Positions 35,201-45,449 of a DNA stretch of 64,000 nt are shown here, piece by piece; positions within the stretch are counted from its first letter, which is position 1; every line of letters begins with the position of its first letter. The notes under the pieces are model-generated. The model searched no databases and was not told where the DNA came from. It saw only the letters and a program-made list of their open reading frames with translations. The DNA lies in contig AP026548.1 of the NCBI GenBank assembly GCA_026075535.2, forward strand, positions 5,394,001 to 5,458,000, written 5' to 3'. The DNA comes from Tricholoma matsutake (Eukaryota; Basidiomycota; Agaricomycetes; Agaricales; Tricholomataceae). The translations under genes were made by a program, and so were the position numbers.

Positions 35201-35354
35201 ATTTATTAGGGTTCAATATAAGGTTTACTTATGACTCAACTTTTCATATTCTTTGAGGAGGCATTTTTCAAACAATTAAGATCAAAAAATTTTAATTAGC
35301 CACATCCCTCGTGTAGGACACAAGGGAGTGGGTATAATATAATAATAAACAAAA

Positions 35355-35550
35355 AAAAACCCCTCTCGCATCTTGCGAGAGGGGGGGGATTATTACTATG
35401 TACATAAAAAACTAAACCCCTCGCGTTCAGTGCGAGGGGGGGATTTGTAAGTACTACAATATATATACCCCTCACATTCGGTGCGAGGGGGGAGCAGAGA
35501 TAAATTAAAAATAATAAAGACCTCCCCACGCAAAATGCGGGGGAGGGGGG
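35355..35550. repeat. four GC-rich hairpins in a row
   Basis: Hairpins of the type CCCCTCTCGC...GCGAGAGGGG, CCCCTCGCG...GCGAGGGG, CCCCTCACA...GCGAGGGG and CTCCCCACGC...GCGGGGGAG follow one another about 55 bp apart. Stems differ between copies, mainly at CpG sites. Confidence 0.75.
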
Positions 35551-36035
35551 GTTGGGGGATGTGGTCTGGGGTGGGTGTCGTCACCCACCCCTCCTTGCAT
35601 GCGTCCATCGCCGTAGCAAGCCGCACCCATCATCCACCCTACGAGCAGAGGCTGATAGGCATGGGGATGGGTGCCATGATCGTCATAACCCTGGTGTACC
35701 TGCCATCCACCCGACGAGCAGGTGCTCGTCGGCATGGGGTGGGTGTGTTGTCAGTTTTGTGGGTCTCCTAGTTTGGAGGGGTTGGGGGGAATAGTCAGTG
35801 ATGTGGCATGCAAGGGAGGGGGTAGGTGGGTATCCTGCTCCGCAGGTCTCCTGGTACCCCTCTGCCATCTCCTATCCTTTATCAACACCCTCACATCCCA
35901 TTTGGACAGGGAGGAGGGGGCTGGCATGGGTGTCATTGGGTCTGGGTCGTTCTGGGTCCTGGTGCTGGTAGGCGGCATCATCATCATTGTCGTCAACTGC
36001 ACACACTCACGATCCACCCTACGAGCAGGGGCTCA

Positions 36036-36930
36036 TAGGCGTGGGGTGGGTATGTTGGCTTGTTTGCAGGTGGTGGTGTCATTACTAGTAGATTATAACC
36101 TAGAAAACTCAAAAAACGAGTTAGTTAGTTGATAAAAACAAAAACAAAACAAAAAAAACTTATGTAGGGCCCAAACAACACGATCTGTGTTGTTTGGGCC
36201 TGCATTGGCTCGTTTGTGGGTGGTGGTGTCGTTACTAGTAGATTATAACCTAGAAAACTAAAAAAACGAGTTAGTTAGTTTATAAAAACAAAAACCAAAT
36301 GGAAAAAACTTACGTAGGGCCCAAACGATGCAATCTGCATCGTTTGGGCCCACGTTGGTTGGCTCGTTTGTGGGTGGTGGTGTCGTTACTAGTAGATTAT
36401 AACCTAGAAAACTCAAAAAACGAGTTAGTTAGTTGATAAAAACAAAAACCAAACAAAAAAAACTTATGTAGGGCCCAAACGACGCGATCTGCGTCGTTTG
36501 GGCCTGCGTTGGCTCGTTTGTGGGTGGTGGTGTCATTACTAGTAGATTATAACCTAGAAAACTCAAAAAACAAGTTAGTTAGTTGATAAAAACAAAAACC
36601 AAACAAAAAAAACTTATGTAGGGCCCAAACGACACGATCTGTGTTGTTTGGGCCTGCATTGGCTCGTTTGTGGGTGGTGGTGTCGTTACTAGTAGATTAT
36701 AACCTAGAAAACTAAAAAAACGAGTTAGTTAGTTTATAAAAACAAAAACCAAATGGAAAAAACTTACGTAGGGCCCAAACGATGTGATCTGCGTCGTTTG
36801 GGCCCACGTTGGCTTGTTTGCGAGTGGTGGCATCGTTGCCAGTAGATTATAACCTAGAAAACTAAAAAAACAGGTTAGTTAGTTTATAAAAGCAAAAAGC
36901 AAATGAAAAAAAAACTTATGTAGGGCCCAT
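36036..36930 (-). repeat. 150-bp tandem array of hairpin plus intron-like unit
   Basis: Six units recur. Each has a hairpin with GGGCCCAAAC and GTTTGGGCC arms (36168, 36318, 36471, 36621, 36771; the last truncated). On the minus strand the hairpin is followed at once by CCTACGTAAGT or CCTACATAAGT, a pyrimidine-rich run, CTAACTAAC and an AG, which together resemble a small spliceosomal intron. Stem bases change between units but pairing is largely kept (GATGC with GCATC, GACGC with GCGTC, CAACAC with GTGTTG). Confidence 0.8.
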
Positions 36931-37168
36931 CCATTTGGCTCGTTTGCGGGTGGTGGTGATGGCGGATTGGGCGTGGGAGTGGTGGCAGTGGGTGTCCATG
37001 CAGTGGTGGTGGTGGTAGACAGAGGAGGGAAGGAGGCGGCATCAACGGTGGTGGTGGTGGTGGTGGTGGTGAGTGATGAGCTGGCACATTTGATGATGCG
37101 GCAATATGCTTTGTCATACACAGCTGCACCACGGTACCTAATGCAAGTAGATGATGCCTCACACAAGG

Positions 37169-37245
37169 TACTGTGGTGTAACGGTTATATTGTGCATCAT
37201 GATTGATTACATAAGCAACCTACAGAGATCTGGGTTCAATTCCTT
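37169..37245 (+). repeat. tRNA-like sequence facing the right end of the element
   Basis: TGTGGTGTAACGGTTAT (A box) and GGGTTCAATTCC (B box) occur on the plus strand, again pointing outward. It mirrors the minus-strand copy at 35112-35200. Confidence 0.55.
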
Positions 37246-37391
37246 TTCTTACACACTTTTTCAGCGGAATCCGACTGGACTCCACTGGACCAGTCTGAGT
37301 GGAATCTGGTGTTTGAGTGGATTCCACTTGGAGTCCAGTCGGACTCCAGTCGGAGTCCAACAGGAAAGGTGGGGGAGTGTAAAGACCTCAG

Positions 37392-38828
37392 ATGTTTGGC
37401 TATTTAGACAGTGGGGAAATAGGACATGGCCTTTTTAGCGATTCTCCCCTCACCACGCTGGAGCCTACTCCACCTCCCTCACCTACTCAAAAACTGACTT
37501 CTTTGGATGACCACAATCTCCCCCCAGATCCCCAGTCGGTGCCAGGGGAAACCACTTCAACCTTGGCTGGTCAGCTGGAAAATGTGGGTAAGAAGTACAG
37601 CAGCAACAAGCAATGGAGCCACGCAAAGTGGAAGCGTGACAGAGCTGAGCAGCGGAAGGAGCATGAGGCTGGAGTGCATGCTTATGAAGTTCAGCCCACC
37701 ACCCGCCAGAAATTGCATAACCTGAATCCGAAGGCCATTGATGCCAAGCTCGATCTCACAGATATTTTGATCTTGGCCCCTGGGTACATAGGTCTACGCG
37801 ACACTGAGGAGTTGAAGGATAAGACTGCATACGAGTTGGATGATCTGGTTGGAGAGAACTTGTGCTTCAAATTTAAGCTGCAAAAGTGGGATGGCAGGTA
37901 AGCTAAGTCACTTTTGTGTCAATTCCTATAGCTGGAACTCGAATTTGACAGAAAATCAATCCCCATCGAGGATCACGCTGGCTGGATTTTCTGTGTAGGC
38001 ATTTGGCAGCCAGATGACAGTAACCAGCCAGAGGAGCAAAAATGGTCGAAGGGAATGGCGGATGTGGAGAGGGAGATGGAGGAGGCCAGCGAGCAATGCT
38101 CCTTTGATTCTAAGGACTTGAATCATTGCCATGGGTCTTTGCCAGCCCTGGCAGCTGGTGTATCATTTGGTGGTGGACAAGTGATCCCGGGCAACCTCGC
38201 ACACAACTGAGCGAATTGCAGAGTTTTACGACAACTCCTCAGCTACCCGTCCTTTGTCCACATCTCCAAATTTGCGAATGGTGGATTTGCAGCTTGGTTC
38301 CCCAAGCTTTATAAATATCACCATGAAACTCTTGGGGCCCTGTATGAGCAGGATGAAGGCCTCGAGCGCCTATTTCTGGATAGCGTCTGGGTGGCAATTT
38401 CTTTCAACTTCGGCCCAGGGACTTGGTGCTATCGGCATATGGATTAGGGGAACCTCGCCTTCAGAGTCTGTGTTATAACCAATGTTGGAAAGTTTGATTC
38501 AATGCACGGTGGCCACCTCATCCTATGGGAGTGTGGCATTGTTATCGAGTTTCCTCCAGGCACATCCATCATCATTCCCTTGGCTGTCATCAGCCACTCG
38601 AACCTCCCCATCCAACCCCACGAGATTCGGTACTCCTTCACACAGTACGCGGCCGGTGGTCTATTCCGATGGGTTGAGCATGGGTTTCAGAAGGAGGAGA
38701 GCTATGCTAATGGATCTTTGGCAGCTGAGCATGCGGCAGAAGAGGTTTGTAGGGCAGCATGTAAGGATTTTGGTCTTTCTTTGTTTTCTACGATGGATGA
38801 GCTGCGTGCAATGGCGCAACAGAGCTAA
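37392..38828 (+). pseudogene. TET/JBP-like Fe(II)/2-oxoglutarate dioxygenase, broken
   Basis: The N-terminal exon (37392-37897) is hydrophilic. The catalytic part starts near 37932 (IPIEDHAGWIFCVG). Family landmarks follow: VSFGGGQVIPGNLAHN, FNFGPGTWCYRHMD (HxD iron ligand at about 38436-38444), then FDSMHGGHLILWECG, EFPPGTSIIIPLA, the distal His in ISHSNLPI, and RYSFTQYAAGGLFRWVEHGF. These are the marks of basidiomycete TET/JBP-like proteins, which oxidise 5-methylcytosine or thymine and travel with KDZ-type transposons. TGA at 38208 and TAG at 38445, directly after the HxD motif, break it. The first ATG lies inside the 8-bp duplication of the adjoining element, so the original start may have been lost. 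The frame at 37898 meets a GTAAGC donor, but the intron implied is only 34 bp. Confidence 0.8.
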
Positions 38829-39100
38829 CTTAGTAGCTGCTGCATTGTACCAGTAAACCGGCAATCAATGCTACTTCATGTAAAATTACAATTGGACCCA
38901 TTCATCTGCTCAGTAATATATTGTCTTTTGCTTCCTAGCTCCTAGTACAATGAGAACGTGGAGACTCCAGTGGCCTGATAGAACCTCCGAGCCTGAACTT
39001 GAAGCTTGAAGCTTGAAGGCTTGTCCGATCTCAATCAGACGTGACATTAGGACATGTTTACACCCTTACATAATTATAAACAAGTCACGGGAAGTTCAAG
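38829..39100. other. 3' flank of the dioxygenase gene
   Basis: I see no gene. Short repeats of CTTGAAG occur near 39000. Confidence 0.4.
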
Positions 39101-39290
39101 TTGAAGTGGCAGTGTTCGACTTCTTGTTCAAGTTCTCCCTCTCATCCTTCCTCACTTCTGCGTGTGCTGCTCTTACTTCCTGGCCCTGCAGGTCTGACTT
39201 TTTGTCACCTGCCTGGTTGTGTCTGATTTTTCGTCATGCAACCCTACATTTGGGTTACCTCTGGCCCCTTCAACCTGTCAGCAGCTTGCC
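39101..39290 (+). promoter_or_regulatory. R motif copy R4
   Basis: CTGCAGGTCTGACTTTTTGT, then GTGTCTGATTTTTCGTCATG (39190-39240), followed by CAACCCTACA and GGCCCCTTCAACC. It is the inverse counterpart of R1 at 16590-16700. Confidence 0.6.
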
Positions 39291-39299
39291 CTAGAGTCC

Positions 39300-40140
39300 T
39301 TGACAGGAATTTCAGTACATCCAAGTGTCAGATGTCCCCTCGAGGTGAGATCCCCTTTACCCACTATATCAGTTACACAATGCCTGTCCATTGCTCGTGC
39401 CCAGGAAATCGGTGCAAGCAGTGCATAGCAACAGGGTGGCAGCTCATAAAAGATCGAGAGCTGACACATTTTCTACTTTAGTTCATCCTGAAGCCCATTC
39501 ACCTCCACAAAGGTGTCAATGTTTCCTATATCCGATGCGGTTGGCTGAAGTACTTTGTTCTAGGGGTGCCCAGTCAAGCTGCTTGGCGGACGCGCCTCCA
39601 CGTATGCGCTGGTGTTGGCTTGATGTAGCAGTGACAATAAGCTTCTCAACGCATCTGATGGCACCTCAAGGTGAGAGCCTCCTTTCTTACCCTGCCCTGT
39701 CAAATATGCAATGCCCGCCCTTTACTTGAGCCCAGGAAATTGGCGCAAGCAACGTGTAGCTGTATGACAGCAGGCAATCAACAATTGAGAACTGACACAT
39801 TTTTTTATTTACTTTAGTTCATCCCGAAGCCCATTCATCTTGACAAAGCTGTTAATCCTTCCCATATCTGATGCAGCATTCGGTGTTCAGGGTATGCATC
39901 AGTGTTGGCATGAGTAGTGGTGATGACTCAGACAGGCTTCCCAAGGTGAGAGCCTCCCTTCTTACTCTGCCCTGTCAGGTATGCAATGCCCGCCCTTTAC
40001 TCGAGCCCGGGAAACTGGCACAAGCGATGTGTAGCTGTATGGTGGCACATAATCAAAGATCGAAAGCTGATGTGCTTTCTAGCTTAGTTAATCCCTCAGC
40101 CATCCAAAAGGTATTTATATTTCTTATATCTGATGTGGGC
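39300..40140 (+). pseudogene. three diverged tandem copies of a 5' gene fragment
   Basis: Units starting near 39318, 39590 and 39890 share GGTGAGA(T/G)CC, GCCCAGGAAAT or GCCCGGGAAACT, and GATCGA(A)AGCTGA. The second contains the GGTGTTGGCTTGATGTAG that encodes QRCWLDV-like sequence in the gene at 24.3 kb. These are relics of that family, amplified about every 300 bp. No frame is preserved. Confidence 0.6.
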
Positions 40141-40762
40141 AGCTAAAATGTCCTGGCCCAGGTGCGCTCAAGCATGTTCCTCTACTTGACAGCCCATTCA
40201 TGCCTCTGTTTGCATGCCATCTTTTTTTGCTTTGGCCATGACACAACAGTACCTATGCAGCTACCCTTAATTTATATGCCATTCAAATGCATCATGCCTG
40301 CTCATCCCCAAGTTCCCAACTTCAAGTTGGTCCCCACTGATTCCACATATTTCATCGGTCGCTTTCACCATCTCATATACATAGCAGTCAAAGTCCAGAT
40401 ATGACATTAATGATAGTTGAAAATGAGTATTGATAAATTTAATTATATCTAGCCTTTGACGCATGGTCATTGTGATGTATGCTAGGAAGTAAGGCATGCT
40501 TCTTGTTCTCTTAACCATTATTTTACCCTTATTCTACTAGTATGCATCGAGGAATAAAGCCCTAAGACTTTGTGGTGTGCATGTTCATAATTTTCTGCTT
40601 CATTGCATAGATGGGCTCCTGAGCCACCTATTTTCAGGATCATCCCCATGTAACTGATGGGGTAAATTTTTTATGAGGGCAGGACCATGCAACATGGTTG
40701 ATTTGAAATCTAGAAGGGTATATACAAAATGATTGAAATAAGAAGTCTAAATGATGGTTAGT
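40141..40762. other. no gene seen
   Basis: AT-rich sequence with only short ORFs. Confidence 0.4.
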
Positions 40763-41760
40763 TTATCTACGCTGCCTTCCTTCCTCACAGTCAGTTAGCT
40801 CCGAATCATCCTCCCTTTGCAGGCTGCAGTAGTGGCTACAGAATGCTTGGCGCATTGTGATGAGCAAGCACACCTTGCACTTGGCAAACAGGCCAAAGAA
40901 TTCCACCTCTGTTAGCCCAGGCCTATCCATAGAATCAAGCTTCAAGAATTTGTGCCAGTCGGTTTCATAACCAAGATCCATGTACTCAACAAAATGGGGC
41001 ACTTTGGCAGTTAAATCTATGGCCAGGGCTAGCTCGAATGTTTTGGGATTGCTCTTCACTTACCTGCTTCCACATAGGTCCGCTTCAATGGCCTTGGGAT
41101 GCACTCTAATTCCCAGCGATGTAGAGCGGGAGGAGGGCGCAATGCGTCGCTTTCTTCATAATATGTGGTAAGTACTTTGAGCTCTGGAGAAACCTCCCAA
41201 CTTACCTCGAGGTGGAAACATCCGCACTGGAATCCCAACCACCTGATATAGCCTCTGTAATGGCACTGGGCTGCTGTAAACACTTACTGCATTCTTCAGT
41301 ACAGATGGAGACTGACCGATGTATCTGCATCGGCCGTTTGCACATTCGGCAATGTACTCCCTGGCGTAGCGTCCAAAGACCAGCATGTATATGGCTGCTT
41401 CAGTGAAGACTGGGTCTTCGCTAACCTGTTGAAGCAATGGACACAAGCAGCTGGGCCCAAGGAATTGGTAATGCTTGCGATGTTCACGCAGTGCACCCAG
41501 TGCTACATGCTTCCTTGCATGGATGGGCCTTTATATGGCCATCAGAGTTGCAGCAGCAAGGCTCCAAGCTATGCACCAGTGCCATTTGGTCAGTTTCGGT
41601 GTAGCTGGCTCGAGGGACCAGATGACATTCATCGAGTTGTATACCTTGTTGAGCAATATCTGCCGGTACGTCGGGGCAGTGGTCACTGTCAGCGGCTGTG
41701 GATGCCCGGGCATGGAGAAAGGAACTACTTGATGAAGGTGAGGGGCTCAATTCAATGCTA
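40763..41760 (-). CDS. multi-copy basidiomycete protein of unknown function (second family)
   Basis: Exons on the minus strand give GIQLDECHLVPRASYTETDQ, then EDPVFTEAAIYMLVFGRYARE, ALHRWELECIPRPLKRTYVE and, last, FVEYMDLGYETDWHKFLKLD with LTEVEFFGLFAKCKVCLLIT. GT-AG introns separate them (for example GTAAGT near 41205). The CxxC...H/C pattern at the end could bind zinc. I know similar proteins as repeated, uncharacterised genes of Agaricomycetes. Frame continuity in the first exons is uncertain, and the start codon is not clear. It is transcribed away from the DUF6698 gene. Confidence 0.45.
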
Positions 41761-41822
41761 AGTGTTGAATTGGGCTTTGTTGGTTGAATTGGCCAGGCAT
41801 TTATGGGCTGCTAGGCTTTGAA

Positions 41823-41905
41823 TGAGTCACCCCGCTGTGACTCAGATTGACTGACTCTGAGTCAGCGAGGGCGCACTGTGACTCAGATTGATGGACTCTG
41901 AGTCA
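41823..41905. promoter_or_regulatory. five TGASTCA (Gcn4/AP-1-type bZIP) sites between divergent genes
   Basis: Perfect TGA(C/G)TCA heptamers occur at 41823-41829, 41838-41844, 41858-41864, 41879-41885 and 41899-41905. The last four form two tandem copies of a dyad (GACTCAGA-N9-TCTGAGTC). They lie between the minus-strand gene ending its 5' side near 41760 and the DUF6698 start at 41973. TGASTCA is the binding site of Gcn4/AP-1-type bZIP factors. Confidence 0.6.
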
Positions 41906-41972
41906 GTGAGGTCATTAAAGTTAGTGCAGCAAGCAATAGGCCCCATCCTCCTTGGCCCCCGTTGTATCCCCA

Positions 41973-43388
41973 ATGCTGGATGAGAACTCTCCTCCAGACA
42001 ATGCTACAAGCATCAATGCCCTCAAGCTTGGGAACAGGAAAAAGCCGTGTGTCCATTGTATTTCCACCATGCCATGCTCTAATGCTACCGCTCAGCCATG
42101 CCAGTGATCCCTTAGTTCATTACAGGCGACATTTCGGCTGAGCAGTGCATGCAATGTGCAGCATCCAAGCATTGCTGACCAACGGCATACTTCGCATGGG
42201 TGAGGAGGGGGAAGTCATAGAAGAGTCGCTCACTCCCAAGCAAGTATCATAATTGATTAATCTACTTCTCAGCTAATACTCTTCCATGTTGCAGGGCCAG
42301 AAAAGAGCATAGAGCGTTCCAACAACTCTTGCGCATGGTGCCCCATCTTCTGGAGCGCCTTATGGAAGCTTCTAATGAAGAGTGCATGGCAGTCGCAGAA
42401 TTAGTACGTTGATTGCTCTGTGAATCTACATACCTTTTCTCATCCATTAAAGATTCAAAAGGGCATATCCAGCGCAAGATCAGACAATACTAAGAGCTTG
42501 AAAGGTGTTGTTCTGGAGTGGATAAGCCCTCCCAGCATACCTGTCCACCCACCCCTCTCCCAGAATGTCAAGACAAACAGGGGCTATCATCATCCCACCA
42601 CCGGCGCCCTCCTCTGTCCTGCTGGTCTAGACTGGAATGATGTGGAGTCAGTGTTCCTTCCTTTGCATATGCAGTTTACACCGCTGATCTCCCCATTTAG
42701 TGTGCGTGAAAAACTTTCTAGTGGTGAAATGCCTGTCCATGGTGATCAGTGGCCAATGCTGGTGTACGCAGACCAGGAGTATGATCCCAAAAACCCTTGG
42801 GAGGAGCTGTTCAGAAGCTGGATTCTTGTTTGGGTTTGCATGCATTTTTCCTCCTCATCCACTGCTGACTCTGTCTTGTTCAGGCATTCAAGCACATCTT
42901 TACCTCACCCAGTTCGGTAGAGAAAGAGGTGAAGGCAACAAGATCAGGTAATGCTTGTATCCATGGCATGACCCAGGTCACTACCACCTCCCTGGCCTAT
43001 GTAGCCATGCAGGTGTGTGGGGAGTTATCATGCCAGTAACCCGTCACTGATGATCTAACCAGCTTCGCTTCGCATAATCATCCTCTTCAGTGTTCTGTCG
43101 GTCGGACACCATGACGGATTCCGAATGATTTTATGAAAGTGTCCTGGACTTCTTAGATGATCCAGAGGAGAAGGACGAGGTGGATGATCTGTTGAACTGG
43201 TGGAACTGGTAGGTGTCGATGAATTGATTTCACTGTACCAGCCATTGGCAGCAGCTGATTCCCCCATTAGCCAGGTGTTTCCAAGCTACATTGTACGTGA
43301 TCATGCAGTAACAAAACAGAGCGCACTAGCCAGACTGAAGGAGCAAAGGGCCCTGAAGCAGGTGCCGTTGAATAGGGGGGGATTGTAA
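41973..43388 (+). pseudogene. DUF6698-family gene, multi-exon, broken
   Basis: The start MLDENSPPDNATSINALKLG at 41973 is typical. After introns come HRAFQQLLRMVPHLLERLM (42300), SARSDNTKSLKGVVLEWI, NVKTNRGYHHPTTGALLCP and DQWPMLVYADQEYDPKNPWE. Then FKHIFTSPSSVEKE with SGNACIHGMTQVTTTSLAYV follows, then FYESVLDFLDDPEEKDEVDD and, at the end, QSALARLKEQRA. I recognise DUF6698, a repeated Agaricomycete family of unknown function. TAA in the context RFA-stop-SSS and TGA at 43136-43138 (SE-stop-FYES, Arg expected) interrupt it. Confidence 0.7.
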
Positions 43389-43735
43389 AATACCAGCTAG
43401 CTGTAGATTAGCAATGCAATTGGCTTTCTTACAACCACCGAGTGAAATTAGAGTGACTGATCAGAGAGCAGATCGATGCCTGCACAGGTCAGCTCTCACA
43501 AGGATGAAGCGGGCTCACATTACTTACCCATCTTACAGGGTATGGAGTCCAGACAACTGATGACTGATGAATGACAGAATTGGTGCTCCAGATAATATAT
43601 ATCCAGTCTTTTTCTAAAGCCACAGATTTATCTCTCCTACATACCTTGTAATGTATGGAATTCAGAGAACAGTGTCCGAGAGATATCGATGTTGGTGCTT
43701 ACAGTGCAAGTCACCCAGACTTCCCCTTCTTACAA
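43389..43735. other. no gene seen
   Basis: Short spacer with no recognisable gene, followed by tandem repeats. Confidence 0.4.
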
Positions 43736-44480
43736 GTGTTGGGACTATGGGTAATTTTTGCTCATTCTGTCATTAAATTTGCAGACCTGTCTTTCCGATG
43801 CATATGATCCGTGCAAGCATTTTTTACCAATTCCGCAGGTTTGTCAATCTGATGTTTTCACATACTTCATATATATCTTCTCAAGTAACTGCTCTTAGGC
43901 AGCTGCTGATCAGTGGAACCCTCCTGCGATTGCTGGCAGAATCTGCCATTGCTACCATCCTTTATAAGCGTTGGAACAACAGGTGGAATTTCATTGCTCT
44001 TTTCTAAATTTCACAGAATTGTCGGTCTGATGCTTCAAGGCCTTTTCCTGCATGTCTTACAGAACTTCTGAAGCAACTGCTTTCTGGCAGCTGCTGATCA
44101 GCAGAACCCACCTGATATAGCTGGCTGTTTCCTGCATGTCTTACAGAACTTCTGAAGCAACTGCTTCCTGACAGCTGCTGATCAGCAGAACCCACCTGAT
44201 ATAGCTGGCTGAATCCACCACTGCTGCCATCCTTTATAAAGGTTGGGACCACAGGTGGCTTTCTGTCCATCTTTTGCAAATTTTTCTGATGCACCATGCT
44301 TTTACCAATTTGAGAGGTTTGCCAGTCTGATACTCCATGGTCTATACTCACAATTCTTACAAATATCACTTCCAGGTAGCAGCTGATCAGTGAGGCCATC
44401 CTGATATAGCTGGTGGAATTTGCCATCGCTACCATCCTTTATAAGCGTTGGGACAACAGGTGGATTTCTGTCACTCTTTT
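43736..44480. repeat. tandem repeats of about 220 bp with an 84-bp inner duplication
   Basis: GCTACCATCCTTTATAAGCG, CAGCTGCTGATCAG and CAGGTGGA recur about every 220-240 bp from 43740 to 44470. Within them TTCCTGCATGTCTTACAGAA to GATATAGCTGGCTG is duplicated directly (from about 44045 and again from about 44129). No gene is carried. Confidence 0.8.
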
Positions 44481-44879
44481 CTAAATTTCACTGATCAATC
44501 ACACTTGATATTGCTGTTCATTAAATTTCACATATGTATACTATTTGTTCAGCTACTACCATACATTTTGAAAGCTCAATTCTGAGTGCACTGTTGAAAT
44601 TTGTCAACGCTACCATCCTTTAAATACCCTTTTCAGACTGTATATAAGAATTGCAAATATTATTGTTAATTTGGATATTTTAAGGCCTTATCAAGCCTTA
44701 ACCTTTTCGGCCCAAAACCCAGATGAGTAGACTGATCCAAGACAAGTTAGACAACTGATGTAAGCCATTGCCCCAAAAATCATGATTATATTAGTCACTC
44801 GTGGAAAATGCCAGAACTTGTTCACACATTGATTACATTGATTTCCTGTTGCCAGTGATAACTACAACACCAATTCTCC
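44481..44879. other. 5' flank of the CACTA transposase gene
   Basis: I see no ORF or clear CACTA terminus here. It is probably the 5' non-coding part of the element. Confidence 0.35.
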
Positions 44880-45449
44880 ATGCCTCGCAAAGTTGTCTGC
44901 ACTTGTAGTGTCTGTTTTCACTTGACATATTTGGACTCCCATGGCCAAAATGTCCCTGGCTGCCTTGTCAGTTCACAGATACAAAGAAAACATGAAATTC
45001 GAGATCAACATGATCCCCAGGATGATCCACTTCCAGCGAGGTCCACCATTATTGATGCTGAGTCACACTCAGGCTGCTCAATGTGTAGATCTTACACAAG
45101 GTATGCAAACACTGTTTTTACATTTACTAAATTACAATTTAGGCTTTGGATTATAGCTGTTACACCTGTCATTGATCTATGCTGTCTCATTGTTGCTTGG
45201 CTCTCCCTTCAGTCTGGAATCAGTAGAGATACTGCCAATATTCTATTGCGCCTGTTCAAGTTCATCATCCTCACTACTCTGAGGCTCATTAAACTTGCAC
45301 TTGCTGCTGCTGATATCAAGACCTCAGAACTCACAGAACTCAAGATGCCACTGGATATACGGACTGTATATTCCCAATGTCAGCTAGATCCTACAATTGA
45401 GTGGGTCATTTGCTGCCCCAAGTGCTTCAAGCAATATCCTAATGGTGGT
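44880..45449 (+). CDS. CACTA (Tnp2-type) transposase, 5' part
   Basis: The frame from ATG 44880 gives the N-terminal part of fungal Tnp2-like transposases: WLSLQSGISRDTANILLR, MPLDIRTVYSQ and VICCPKCFKQYPNGG. It is cut at 45449 by an insertion. The next codon of the same gene is at 59083, on the far side of an 8-bp duplication, and the frame continues without shift (NGG joined to PSQCNWHHSP). The enzyme would cut and paste CACTA elements. Both halves have long open frames, so the gene was in good condition when it was interrupted. Confidence 0.85.

Larger units (their letters stand above)
34777..37389. mobile_element. 2.6-kb non-autonomous element with 8-bp target duplication
   Basis: AGATGTTT flanks both sides (34769-34776 and 37390-37397). 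The first 46 bases and the inverse of the last 46 agree at about 36 positions, including CTTTACA and TCCCCCACCT, though the outermost five bases match poorly. The 8-bp duplication fits hAT-like or Zisupton-like transposons, and no transposase is encoded. From each end inward come a GGAGTCC minisatellite and a tRNA-like sequence facing outward. The centre holds GC-rich hairpins and a 150-bp tandem array. The right end abuts the dioxygenase gene, whose first ATG lies within the duplication. Confidence 0.65.

Noticed and set aside
38445..38447. TAG just after the HxD motif read as a recoded codon
   Set aside because: A second stop (TGA 38208) and loss of the 5' end make plain inactivation the simpler view.
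16000..40150. A single intact 24-kb KDZ-type giant transposon
   Set aside because: Mirrored R motifs and dioxygenase ends suggest it, but I find no KDZ transposase, no terminal repeat at the outer limits and no target duplication.
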